From positions 519,890 to 583,889 of the forward strand of contig NZ_LJJB01000007.1 of the NCBI RefSeq assembly GCF_001420695.1: a DNA stretch of 64,000 nt, given 5' to 3'. Positions 26,151 to 33,795 of this stretch are shown here, one piece after another. Position 1 is the first letter of the stretch. Each line of letters starts with the position of its first letter. A program made the position numbers and the translations under genes. Below the pieces are notes generated by a model. That model was given only the letters and a program-made list of their open reading frames with translations, did not search any database and was not told where the DNA came from. This DNA comes from Brevibacillus choshinensis (lineage in GTDB: Bacteria > Bacillota > Bacilli > Brevibacillales > Brevibacillaceae).

Positions 26151-26191
26151 GCGGCGATCGCTCCCGGAACTCTATCGGGAACGATCGTCGC
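26151..26191. terminator. Bidirectional terminator between inhA and the sigma-54 activator
   Basis: Long stem GCGGCGATCGctCCCG with CGGGaaCGATCGtCGC; flanked by AAA on the left and CTTTAT on the right; genes converge here. Confidence 0.75.
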
Positions 26192-26200
26192 TTGCTTTAT

Positions 26201-27784
26201 CTATGTGTATGATAGACCGTATTTTTTCATTTTTTGCAGGACTGCCGTATGACTGATACCTAAATAAGTAGCAGCTTGTCTAATAGAGGAATGTTCTTTC
26301 AAGGCCTGCATCAATAACCTTTTTTCATACGAGTCCATTTGTTCTCGGAGAAGGTGGGATGAAGGCAGAGAGGAAAGGGGATCAGTCCCTGATGAATCTT
26401 GCTGGATATCAAGATACAAGTTTTGTGCTTGAATTTCATTGCTCGGACAAAGATATACGGTTCGCTCCATCACGTTTTGCAGCTCACGTACGTTTCCCGG
26501 CCAATGGTGAGCCTGCAGGGCACGTATGGCAGAGTGAGCAACCTGCATCATGGGCTGATTCGTCGCCCGACATACTTTATTCATGAAAAATTGAGCAAGC
26601 ATAGGGATGTCACCTTTCCGTTCTCGAAGCGGGGGTATCATGATCGGGATGACGTGCAAGCGGTAATACAAGTCTTCGCGAAATTGCCCTCTGCTGGTCA
26701 TTTCAGAGAGATTCCGATTGGTTGCTGCAATAATTCTTACATCAATCGGAATCGGTTTGCTGCCACCTACTCTTCTTACTTTTCGCTCTTCCAAGACACG
26801 AAGGAGCTTTGCTTGCAGATGAAGGGGGAGATCTCCTATTTCATCGAGAAAAAGAGTTCCTCCTTGGGCAATTTCAAAAAGTCCAAGTTTTCCGCCTTTT
26901 GTCGCTCCTGTAAACGCCCCCTGCTCGTACCCAAAAAGCTCACTTTCCAATAAGGCATCTGGAATGGCGGCGCAATTGATCGGCACAAAAGGACCGGTCG
27001 GACGGCTGCTTTCAAAATGAATCGCTCTGGCAAACAGTTCTTTTCCCGTACCGCTTTCGCCTTGTAAAAATACGGTTGCATCGCTCTTGGCAACGCGCTT
27101 TGCCGTCTCTATGCATTTTCTCATGTTTTCACTTTGTTGCACAATTTCTTCAAAAGTAAAACATTCATTTCTCTGAACAGTGGATAGAAGCTCCTGGATT
27201 TGCTTGTTGTCCCGAAGTACAATCACGACGCCTTGTCGCTCGCTTTTTTCTTCTGGGATAATGGGATGATAGCTACAGATGTAGGAAATGGGGAGTTTTT
27301 GCCCGATGACCAAGTTTACTTGAACACTAGGCAGTTCAATCGCTTCATGGAGACATCTCTGAATCTCGATCGCAGCTTCGCCCCATAGTTTTTCGATGGA
27401 GTGATGTAATAGCTGTTCGGGCTCCATGTTTAGCATAGCTTGAGCAGCACGATTAATCGTGGTGACTCGCAGCTGATCGTCCAGCAGTAGAATTCCTTCT
27501 GAAACGGTTGTGAGGATCGTGTGTATGCGGTTTTCACGCTCTTCAGCAGGGAGGTAGGGGATCATCCTTGCCTGTTCGATACCTTTTACCTGCGTTATCA
27601 TTTCCATGATCGTCGTGATTTGGCTTGGAGGCACGGCAGGAATTTTCACATAAATATAGTGGGGCTTCACTTCCATACCAATGATGTCTAGCTGGTTGGC
27701 GGCAAAGCAAGCAATGACCTCATGAGTAATCCCGACCCGGTCCACGCCTTTGATCTCCATTGTTATTCCCGTCAACGCACTCAC
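26201..27784 (-). CDS. TyrR-like sigma-54-dependent activator (ACT-PAS-AAA-HTH)
   Basis: A 527-aa regulator. Order: ACT domain (about 1-75, [20 protein letters not shown]), PAS (about 85-190, [20 protein letters not shown]), AAA+ ATPase (about 215-450) and a TyrR-type HTH ([26 protein letters not shown]). Walker A is GESGTGKE, the sigma-54-contacting loop GAFTGA is intact, Walker B is [12 protein letters not shown], and the arginine-finger region is DLYYRLHV. It senses an amino acid (ACT) and drives transcription from -24/-12 promoters. The next gene upstream, methionine gamma-lyase, has such a promoter. Start uncertain: GTG 27784 or ATG 27760. It sits 82 bases after that gene and may be partly cotranscribed. 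Confidence 0.92.
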   Translation of the reverse strand: MSALTGITMEIKGVDRVGITHEVIACFAANQLDIIGMEVKPHYIYVKIPAVPPSQITTIMEMITQVKGIEQARMIPYLPAEERENRIHTILTTVSEGILLLDDQLRVTTINRAAQAMLNMEPEQLLHHSIEKLWGEAAIEIQRCLHEAIELPSVQVNLVIGQKLPISYICSYHPIIPEEKSERQGVVIVLRDNKQIQELLSTVQRNECFTFEEIVQQSENMRKCIETAKRVAKSDATVFLQGESGTGKELFARAIHFESSRPTGPFVPINCAAIPDALLESELFGYEQGAFTGATKGGKLGLFEIAQGGTLFLDEIGDLPLHLQAKLLRVLEERKVRRVGGSKPIPIDVRIIAATNRNLSEMTSRGQFREDLYYRLHVIPIMIPPLRERKGDIPMLAQFFMNKVCRATNQPMMQVAHSAIRALQAHHWPGNVRELQNVMERTVYLCPSNEIQAQNLYLDIQQDSSGTDPLSSLPSSHLLREQMDSYEKRLLMQALKEHSSIRQAATYLGISHTAVLQKMKKYGLSYT

Positions 27785-27826
27785 ACCTCACCCGTCGCAC
27801 AGTCTTTTCCTTGCTCCCATCATAGC

Positions 27827-27857
27827 AAAGAAAGGCCCGGTGCGATATGCACCAGGC
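27827..27857 (-). terminator. Terminator after methionine gamma-lyase gene
   Basis: GCCTGGTGC-ATATC-GCACCGGGC on the minus strand, followed by CTTTCTTT. Confidence 0.6.
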
Positions 27858-27866
27858 TACAATGGC

Positions 27867-29072
27867 TCAAGCAAAAGAAAGGGCCGCATCCAAATCATCT
27901 ATGATATCTTCAACGTCCTCAATTCCTACAGACAAGCGAATGAGCCCATCCGTAATTCCCATTTTCCATCTTTCTTCGGCTGGGATAACAGAGTGAGTCA
28001 TCGAGGCAGGGTGCTGGATGAGAGAGTCAACGTCACCCAGGCTGACAGCTCGCTTACACAAGCGCACATTGTTCATCATGCGAATGCCTGCTTCCATGCC
28101 GCCTTCTAGTTCAAAAGCGAGGAGTCCCCCAAAGCCATCCATTTGCTCGCAAGCCAATTCATACTGGGGAAAATGGGGCAAGCCGGGGTAATGAACGATT
28201 GCTACTTTCGGATGGTTGTGCAAAAACTCCGCGACTCTCTGGCCGTTTTCACAATGGCGATCCATACGCACACCGAGTGTTTTAAGACCACGAATCAATA
28301 AGTAAGCATCAAAAGGCGCGAGGATGCCTCCCATATCCTTTTGAGTGGTCATGCGAATGCTGTCCATGATTGACTTGGGACCAACAGCAACGCCAGCGAT
28401 GACATCCCCATGTCCACCGATAAACTTTGTTGCACTATGGATGACAATGTCACAGCCATACTCAATGGGGCGCTGTAAATAAGGGGACATAAACGTGTTG
28501 TCCACGACGACGTAAGCATCGATTTCTTTGGCAATTTTTACGACCAGCTTCAAGTCGACTAGCTCCATCGTTGGGTTGATCGGTGTTTCCACGTAAATCA
28601 CACGGGTAGTAGGTTGGAGCATTTGGCGGATTGAATCTTCATCCGTCATATCGCAAAGGGAGTAATTGACAGCAAAACGGTCTTTCATCAAGGTTAGTAA
28701 TCCATAGGTGCAGCCGTACAATCCTTTTGTACCAAGAATATGGTCGCCAGTTCTGACGAGAGCCATGAGAATGGATGAAACGGCTGCCATTCCTGAGGCA
28801 AAAGCAAGACCTGCTTCCGCTTTTTCCAATGCAGCCATTTTTTCTTCGAGTACAGTGATCGTCGGATTTCCTAGCCGTGAATAGATGTAGCCAGCTTCTT
28901 CCCCAGAAAATCGCTTTGCCCCTTCTTCAGTAGAGGAAAAAACAAAGGTCGATGTCTGATAAATCGGTGTGGCCAACGCGCCGGTTTGCGGATCGGAATG
29001 GTAACCGGCATGAATGGCGGTTGTGGATAGCCCCTGCTTTTTTTGCCTATGCATGATTTGGTTCTGATTCAT
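27867..29072 (-). CDS. megL: Methionine gamma-lyase-like PLP enzyme
   Basis: A 401-aa member of the Cys/Met metabolism PLP family (fold type I). The cofactor lysine is Lys216 in SATKFIGGHGD; YSRLGNPT binds the phosphate from the neighbouring subunit; Cys121 in LYGCTYGLL is the residue that marks methionine gamma-lyases rather than cystathionine lyases/synthases, which have Gly or Asp-like residues there. Expected reaction: methionine to methanethiol, ammonia and 2-oxobutyrate. Start ATG 29072 has AGGTGA seven bases upstream. A -24/-12 promoter and palindrome upstream, plus the ACT-domain activator downstream, point to induction by an amino acid. Confidence 0.88.
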   Translation of the reverse strand: MNQNQIMHRQKKQGLSTTAIHAGYHSDPQTGALATPIYQTSTFVFSSTEEGAKRFSGEEAGYIYSRLGNPTITVLEEKMAALEKAEAGLAFASGMAAVSSILMALVRTGDHILGTKGLYGCTYGLLTLMKDRFAVNYSLCDMTDEDSIRQMLQPTTRVIYVETPINPTMELVDLKLVVKIAKEIDAYVVVDNTFMSPYLQRPIEYGCDIVIHSATKFIGGHGDVIAGVAVGPKSIMDSIRMTTQKDMGGILAPFDAYLLIRGLKTLGVRMDRHCENGQRVAEFLHNHPKVAIVHYPGLPHFPQYELACEQMDGFGGLLAFELEGGMEAGIRMMNNVRLCKRAVSLGDVDSLIQHPASMTHSVIPAEERWKMGITDGLIRLSVGIEDVEDIIDDLDAALSFA

Positions 29073-29111
29073 GGAAAAATCACCTCACGATAGATTTGTA
29101 AAAGCGTATTC

Positions 29112-29128
29112 ATGCACGATGTGTGCCA
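29112..29128 (-). promoter_or_regulatory. Sigma-54 (-24/-12) promoter of the methionine gamma-lyase gene
   Basis: On the minus strand TGGCACACATCGTGCAT: the GG and GC doublets are ten bases apart, TGGCAC is perfect and the -12 half is GTGCAT against TTGCAT. It lies 40 bases before the start codon. Confidence 0.75.
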
Positions 29129-29176
29129 TATGAGAAGGAGTGAAGATCATGCGGCGTGTTAGGAAAAAGCGGAGAG

Positions 29177-29200
29177 AATTGGAAAGAAATCGTTCCAATT
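29177..29200. promoter_or_regulatory. Palindromic upstream activator site
   Basis: AATTGGAA (29177-29184), 8-base spacer, TTCCAATT (29193-29200): perfect 8-bp arms. Its centre is about 73 bases upstream of the -12 element of the sigma-54 promoter, a suitable distance for an enhancer site. It also lies upstream of the divergent fix operon. Confidence 0.6.
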
Positions 29201-29413
29201 GGAAATAAAACATACCGGCGCCTTTGCAAAGCCTGTCCACACAACTCTGCTCAATCAGCACTTCTCCCTGTTTGCTGGTCTAAGCAAAGCGATCATGCAA
29301 TAGGTTATATCAATGAACGACAAGCTGCCCGAAGCAATCGCGCGAAAAGGAGACAACCATCTGCACGAGCACAAGCAAGCGTTCGCGGCCAGGCGGCAAG
29401 GGGGGAATATTAC

Positions 29414-30244
29414 ATGCTGCACATTGTCGCTTGTATTAAACAAGTGCCGGACACCAAGATCATCAAGATGAATCCGAAGACCAACACAATGGATCGTGCG
29501 AGCGCACCTGCGATCCTAAACCCGTACGACGCTCATGCGGTCGAGGAAGCTGTACGACTGAAGCAGCGCTATGGCGGCGTGGTCTCTGTCGTGACGATGG
29601 GTCCGCCGCCAGCAGTCAAGGCGATCCGCAAGTGCATTGAAATCGGGGCTGATGCCGGGTATCTGGTCACAGACCGTGCTTTTGCCGGTGCCGATACGTT
29701 GGCGACGAGCTACGCGATTACCAAGGCTATCGAGAAAATAGCCGAGACTCAGCCGGTAGACCTGATTATCTGTGGCAAGATGACGATCGACGGTGATACA
29801 GGGCAGGTAGGGCCAGGTATCGCGAGAAGGCTGGATATCCCGCCGCTGACCAGTGTCAAAAAGGTGGTGGAAGTGAACAAGGCAGAAGGATATGCCATCG
29901 TCCACCGCAAGCTGGAGGATGGCTACGAAGTCATTCAATCCTCGTTGCCTTGTCTCTTTTCCGTGGAAAAAGAAATAAATGAAGTTCCTTATTCTCCGTT
30001 GCCCAATATGCTGCGAGCGGCACGTTATGATCCGGTCATCTGGGCAGTGAATGATTTGGGGGATATTGACCGCACATTGCTCGGCTTAAAAGGCTCGCCG
30101 ACGATCGTAGCCAAGGTCTGGCCGCCCGAAAAGCCAAAAGGAGGAGAAATGTTGGAAGGTTCTTCCGGGGAGCAAGTCGCGCGGCTCATGGAGATCTTGG
30201 CAGAGAAACAACGATTGTTCCGGGTTAAGGAGGGTCAGGTATGA
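29414..30244 (+). CDS. fixA: Electron transfer flavoprotein beta subunit, FixA type
   Basis: A 276-aa ETF beta protein: MLHIVACIKQVPDT at the start, NPYDAHAVEEAVRLKQRYGG, the nucleotide-binding strand DLIICGKMTIDGDTGQVGPGIARRL, and LPCLFSVEKEINEVPYS. Together with FixB it carries flavin; in FixABCX complexes it takes electrons from NADH and bifurcates them. The start at 29414 has AAGGGGGG eight bases upstream; the frame is open back to 29156, but those 86 codons do not resemble the family. First gene of fixABCX plus a 49-aa gene. The 340-base divergent leader contains the palindrome at 29177; I found no convincing sigma-54 promoter in this direction. Confidence 0.93.
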   Translation: MLHIVACIKQVPDTKIIKMNPKTNTMDRASAPAILNPYDAHAVEEAVRLKQRYGGVVSVVTMGPPPAVKAIRKCIEIGADAGYLVTDRAFAGADTLATSYAITKAIEKIAETQPVDLIICGKMTIDGDTGQVGPGIARRLDIPPLTSVKKVVEVNKAEGYAIVHRKLEDGYEVIQSSLPCLFSVEKEINEVPYSPLPNMLRAARYDPVIWAVNDLGDIDRTLLGLKGSPTIVAKVWPPEKPKGGEMLEGSSGEQVARLMEILAEKQRLFRVKEGQV

Positions 30245-31272
30245 ATCTGGAGGAATATTGCGGCATCTGGGTGTACTTGGAAGTGCATGAAGGCAGGATC
30301 GCACCGGTTTCCCTGGAGCTTTTGGGTGCTGGACGTCAAATGGCAGACAAAAGGGGCGTTCCTCTCGCTGGTCTCTTGATCGGTGAGGGCGTGAGGGATC
30401 TAGCGCAGACCGCCTTTCCCTATGGCGCAGACCAGGTCTATTTATACGATGATCCGATCTTCTGTGATTACCGCACGGAGTCATACATGCGCGCCGTTAT
30501 CGAATGTGTAAACAAGAACAAACCGGAAATCATCCTGTACGGGGCTACTTCCACAGGGAAGGATCTGGCGAGCGCAGTCGCAACAGACCTCGAGACAGGG
30601 CTTACCGCCGATACGACGATGCTCGATGTCAATGCAGAAACCGGACTGCTGGAAGCGAGCCGTCCGGCCTTTGGTGGCAACATTATGGCGACGATCCTGT
30701 GCAAAAAACATCGGCCGCAGATGGCCACGGTTCGGCCGAAAGTGATGAAGGCATTGGAGCCCGATACTGCGCGAACAGGGGAAATCATTGAAGAGACCAT
30801 CACCTTGCTCGAAGAAGATATTCGCACAAAAGTGCTAAAAATCGTGCGGGAGACCAAAGAAAAGGTCCGGTTGGATGAAGCAGATGTCATCGTCGCCGGA
30901 GGAAAAGGGCTGGGGAGCAAGGAAGGATTTGCTCTGATTCATCGTTTTGCTGAAAAGATCGGTGCTACCGTTGGGGCGAGCAGGGACGCTGTCGAAGCGG
31001 GATGGATCGATCATGATCATCAGGTTGGGCAGACCGGAGTGACCGTCACGCCGAAAATCTACTTTGCCATTGGAATATCGGGAGCCATCCAGCACTTAGT
31101 GGGGATGCGCAATTCAGGCTTGATCATAGCGATCAACAAAGATCCAAACGCACTCATTTTCCAATCGTGCCATTACGGGATTGTGGGAGATGCCTTTGAA
31201 ATTGTGCCTTTATTAATGGAAGCGTTTCAAAAGAAGCCGGACAGGGAGGTACAATATGGCGGAAAAGTTTGA
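30241..31272 (+). CDS. fixB: Electron transfer flavoprotein alpha subunit, FixB type
   Basis: A 343-aa ETF alpha protein. The FAD domain near the C-terminus is clear: GGKGLGSKEGFALIHRFAEK, then GQTGVTVTPKIYFAIGISGA and IQHLVGM, with INKDPNA. The N-terminal part is the usual Rossmann-like beta-type domain (ILYGATSTGKDLASAVATDL). It overlaps fixA by four bases (ATGA) and fixC by 17, so the operon is tightly coupled. With FixA it forms the flavin heterodimer that hands electrons to FixC. Confidence 0.94.
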   Translation: MNLEEYCGIWVYLEVHEGRIAPVSLELLGAGRQMADKRGVPLAGLLIGEGVRDLAQTAFPYGADQVYLYDDPIFCDYRTESYMRAVIECVNKNKPEIILYGATSTGKDLASAVATDLETGLTADTTMLDVNAETGLLEASRPAFGGNIMATILCKKHRPQMATVRPKVMKALEPDTARTGEIIEETITLLEEDIRTKVLKIVRETKEKVRLDEADVIVAGGKGLGSKEGFALIHRFAEKIGATVGASRDAVEAGWIDHDHQVGQTGVTVTPKIYFAIGISGAIQHLVGMRNSGLIIAINKDPNALIFQSCHYGIVGDAFEIVPLLMEAFQKKPDREVQYGGKV

Positions 31273-32551
31273 TGTCATTGTGGTCGGGGCAGGTCCGGCG
31301 GGTACAGCATGTGCTTATACGTTGGCTAAAAAAGGAGTGAATGTCCTGTTGATGGAGCGGGGCGAATACCCAGGCTCTAAAAACGTGATGGGTGGCGTTT
31401 TATACCGCAAGACGATGGAGGACATTATTCCTGAGTTTTATAAGGAAGCTCCCGTCGAACGCCCGATTGTCGAACAGCGTTTTATGATGCTGGACAAAGA
31501 ATCGGCACTCAATTTTAGCTACAAGGGGATGGAGTGGGCACAGGAGCCATACAACAACTTCACCGTGCTACGGGCCAAATTTGATCAGTGGTTTGCTGAC
31601 AAAGCCGTGCAAGAGGGAGCGTTGCTGCTCAACGAAACGGTCGCTCTCGAGTGCATTATCGAGAATGGAAAAGTCGCGGGGATTCGCACTGATCGACCAG
31701 ATGGGGATATTTTTGCGGATGTGGTCGTTCTGGCAGACGGTGTCAATTCGCTCCTCGCCAAATCATTGGGCTTTCACAAGGAATTTCGCCCTGATGAGGT
31801 AGCACTCGCTGTGATGGAGGTCCTCAAGCTGGATCGGAAAATCATCGAGGACCGCTTCAATCTGGAAGGGGATCACGGCTGTACGATTGAGATTTTTGGC
31901 GACTCGACTAAAGGAATTCTCGGCACGGCCTGGCTCTACACCAACAAGGACAGCTTGAATATCGGGGTCGGAACGATGCTCTCCGGGCTGATCAAAAACA
32001 AGATCAAACCGTATGAGCTGCTGGATTATGTTAAAAACCACCCGATGATTCGTCCCTATTTACATGGGGTTGAACAGCAGGAATACTTGGCACATCTGAT
32101 TCCAGAAGGCGGCTATAAGTCGATGCCCAAAGTGGTTGGGAACGGTGTCATCGTCGTAGGTGACGCAGCTCAGCTGGTCAACGCCATCCATCGGGAAGGC
32201 TCGAATATGGCGATGGCATCCGGCGTGATGGCAGCGGAAACCATTATGCAGGCGCGAGAAGCTGGGGATTTTTCGGAGCGAATGCTCGATTCCTACCGCA
32301 CGAATCTGTTGAATAGCTTTGTGGGGCAGGACTTAAAGAAATATAAGGACGCTACCCATCACTTCGAAAAGTTCCCGCAGTACTTTGAGCAGTACATTCC
32401 CATGATGAACAAAGCAGCCAGCCAGATGTTTACGATAGACGGCACATCGAAATGGAGCAAGCAGAAAAAGATCTGGAGCGATCTCGGATCTGCTAAAGAC
32501 AAATGGAAAATGGCTCGCGATCTGATGAATGCATGGAGGGTGATGAAGTGA
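31256..32551 (+). CDS. fixC: ETF:quinone oxidoreductase-like flavoprotein FixC
   Basis: A 431-aa FAD protein of the FixC/ETF-QO group. The dinucleotide fold opens with FDVIVVGAGPAGTACAYTLA; VVGDAAQLVNAIHREGSNMAMASG is the second FAD motif. In ETF-QO a long C-terminal ferredoxin part follows, which here is a separate gene (fixX), as in fix operons. It passes one electron branch to quinone at the membrane. Starts inside the end of fixB and ends overlapping the start of fixX (TGATG). Confidence 0.94.
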   Translation: MAEKFDVIVVGAGPAGTACAYTLAKKGVNVLLMERGEYPGSKNVMGGVLYRKTMEDIIPEFYKEAPVERPIVEQRFMMLDKESALNFSYKGMEWAQEPYNNFTVLRAKFDQWFADKAVQEGALLLNETVALECIIENGKVAGIRTDRPDGDIFADVVVLADGVNSLLAKSLGFHKEFRPDEVALAVMEVLKLDRKIIEDRFNLEGDHGCTIEIFGDSTKGILGTAWLYTNKDSLNIGVGTMLSGLIKNKIKPYELLDYVKNHPMIRPYLHGVEQQEYLAHLIPEGGYKSMPKVVGNGVIVVGDAAQLVNAIHREGSNMAMASGVMAAETIMQAREAGDFSERMLDSYRTNLLNSFVGQDLKKYKDATHHFEKFPQYFEQYIPMMNKAASQMFTIDGTSKWSKQKKIWSDLGSAKDKWKMARDLMNAWRVMK

Positions 32552-32847
32552 TGTCGAATATACCCAAAGGCCAGTCGATCGAAGAAAAGCAGTATCTAGT
32601 CCGTTTTAAGGCAGATACGCAGTCCCACCTCCACGTGTTAAGTGCAGATGTTTGCGCGACCCAATGTCCGGATAAGCTATGTACCATTTTTTGCCCGGCG
32701 GAAGTATACAAATGGGAAGAGGTGCGGATGCATGTGGGATACGAAGGGTGTCACGAATGCGGAAGCTGCCGTATCGGCTGTCCCTATGAAAACATCAAGT
32801 GGGAGTACCCAAAAGGCGGCCACGGAATTATCTTCAGACTCGGTTAA
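32551..32847 (+). CDS. fixX: Ferredoxin-like protein FixX
   Basis: A 98-aa iron-sulfur protein. Cysteines are grouped as CATQCPDKLCTIFCP and CHECGSCRIGCP, the latter being a full CxxCxxCxxxCP 4Fe-4S motif. FixX is the electron carrier partner of FixC. The ATG at 32551 shares one base with the fixC stop and has GGAGG upstream; the longer frame from 32503 overlaps fixC coding and is not needed. Confidence 0.92.
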   Translation: MSNIPKGQSIEEKQYLVRFKADTQSHLHVLSADVCATQCPDKLCTIFCPAEVYKWEEVRMHVGYEGCHECGSCRIGCPYENIKWEYPKGGHGIIFRLG

Positions 32848-32863
32848 TGGGCGGGGAAGCACA

Positions 32864-33013
32864 ATGATACAAGAGGGCGACAAAGTCGTATTTCTAAAGG
32901 ATGGAGTCCGGGGAATTGTCATCCGTGTCGAAGAGGACCGTTGCCATGTCTTGTGGGAGGATGAGTTTGTCAGCTGGGAAAAAATAGAGCTCCTCCGATT
33001 GGAGAAAAAATAA
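32864..33013 (+). CDS. 49-aa protein, KOW/DUF2187-like, in the fix operon
   Basis: Short gene 16 bases after fixX with GCGGGGAAG upstream of the ATG. MIQEGDKVVFLKDGVRGIVI followed by RVEEDRCHVLWEDEFVSWEK looks like one small SH3/KOW-type barrel, comparable to DUF2187 proteins. It ends just before the operon terminator, so it belongs to the fix transcript. A function cannot be assigned; binding of nucleic acid or protein is possible from the fold. A longer frame to 32642 runs through fixX and is a shadow. Confidence 0.72.
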   Translation: MIQEGDKVVFLKDGVRGIVIRVEEDRCHVLWEDEFVSWEKIELLRLEKK

Positions 33014-33039
33014 AAAGCGGGAGTAATGGCTCCCGCTTT
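33014..33039. terminator. Bidirectional terminator of the fix operon
   Basis: AAAGCGGGAG / CTCCCGCTTT perfect 10-bp stem with a six-base loop, directly behind the stop codon and between convergent genes. Confidence 0.82.
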
Positions 33040-33048
33040 CAGACATGG

Positions 33049-33453
33049 CTAAAACAAAACAAATCGCTGGGGAATAGCATGTATTCCCCTAATATTGAAA
33101 CATCTAAGGGCAGGCTGGGTGCCTGCGAGCGACAAGATCAGATAGGCTACATTCGTATAAGAGGCGTATGCAATATCTTCCATGGATGGATAGGGGGGAG
33201 CAGTCGGATGGGAGTGATAGATTCCCACCAACTGTTCCCCTCGTTTGCTGATCAAATGGAATACTTGTTGGATTTGTCTTGAATCCATGGCAAAGGAATC
33301 GGGGCTACGATCCACATTTGCCATTTTCCATAGTGTTTCCGCACGCCCATATTTTCCCGAAAGAAGTCCGCAAGCTTCAAATGGCTGTTCCGCTAAACAA
33401 TGGTTGAGCATTTCACGCCATACGGCTTTGCTTATCGGAAGAGCGGTTTCCAA
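33049..33453 (-). CDS. JAMM/M67 family metalloprotease
   Basis: A 134-aa single-domain JAB1/MPN protein. Zinc ligands are complete: Glu26 (EACGLLSG), His80 and His82 (IYHSHPTAPP), Ser90 and Asp93 (PSMEDIAYAS). Bacterial members remove C-terminal tails from ubiquitin-like sulfur carriers or cleave other isopeptides. Start is TTG 33453; AAGG is about eight bases upstream, overlapping the end of the preceding gene by the last codons. No ThiS, MoaD or E1-like gene is nearby, so the partner is unknown. Confidence 0.85.
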   Translation of the reverse strand: METALPISKAVWREMLNHCLAEQPFEACGLLSGKYGRAETLWKMANVDRSPDSFAMDSRQIQQVFHLISKRGEQLVGIYHSHPTAPPYPSMEDIAYASYTNVAYLILSLAGTQPALRCFNIRGIHAIPQRFVLF

Positions 33454-33457
33454 TGTC

Positions 33458-33661
33458 TTAACCTTGACTGCGCCGTCTTCCGCAGCATCCCCCGGTGGAT
33501 CCCGAGTTAGGAAGAGGGTTCACGATGCGAACACTGTTGTTGGACGGGTATTGCGGGGGTCTGGGCATGGCTGGTTTGTTCATTTGAGGATTAGGCGCGT
33601 GATTTCTAACGGGCCTCATTTGTTGTTGCTGATATAACCTGCGAATTTCTTCAGGTGTCAT
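33458..33661 (-). CDS. Small Pro/Asn/Gln-rich protein, 67 aa
   Basis: Begins MTPEEIRRLYQQQQMRPVRN, then a Pro/Asn-rich low-complexity part and a CCGRRR tail. GGAAGGGA lies six bases before the ATG, and it ends four bases before the JAMM gene, so both are one transcript. I do not recognise the family. The composition resembles small Bacillales spore-surface proteins, but that is only an impression. Confidence 0.65.
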   Translation of the reverse strand: MTPEEIRRLYQQQQMRPVRNHAPNPQMNKPAMPRPPQYPSNNSVRIVNPLPNSGSTGGCCGRRRSQG

Positions 33662-33795
33662 AGAGATCCCTTCCTTTCGGTATTTCTAATTATGTTGTAT
33701 TCCAAAACCAATTTATGGGGAACGGCAATTGCACATTTGCCAGACGAGGAAAGTCATGGTTCGTTTCAAAATGTGCTTTCTATTGATATGGTTGG

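Noticed and set aside
29282-29300. A second sigma-54 promoter facing the fix operon (GG-N10-GC at TGGTCTAAGCAAAGC)
   Set aside because: Only the doublet spacing fits; the surrounding -24 and -12 bases disagree with the consensus.
29156-29413. 86-codon N-terminal extension of FixA
   Set aside because: The extension is unlike ETF proteins, covers the palindrome region, and a strong ribosome site precedes ATG 29414.
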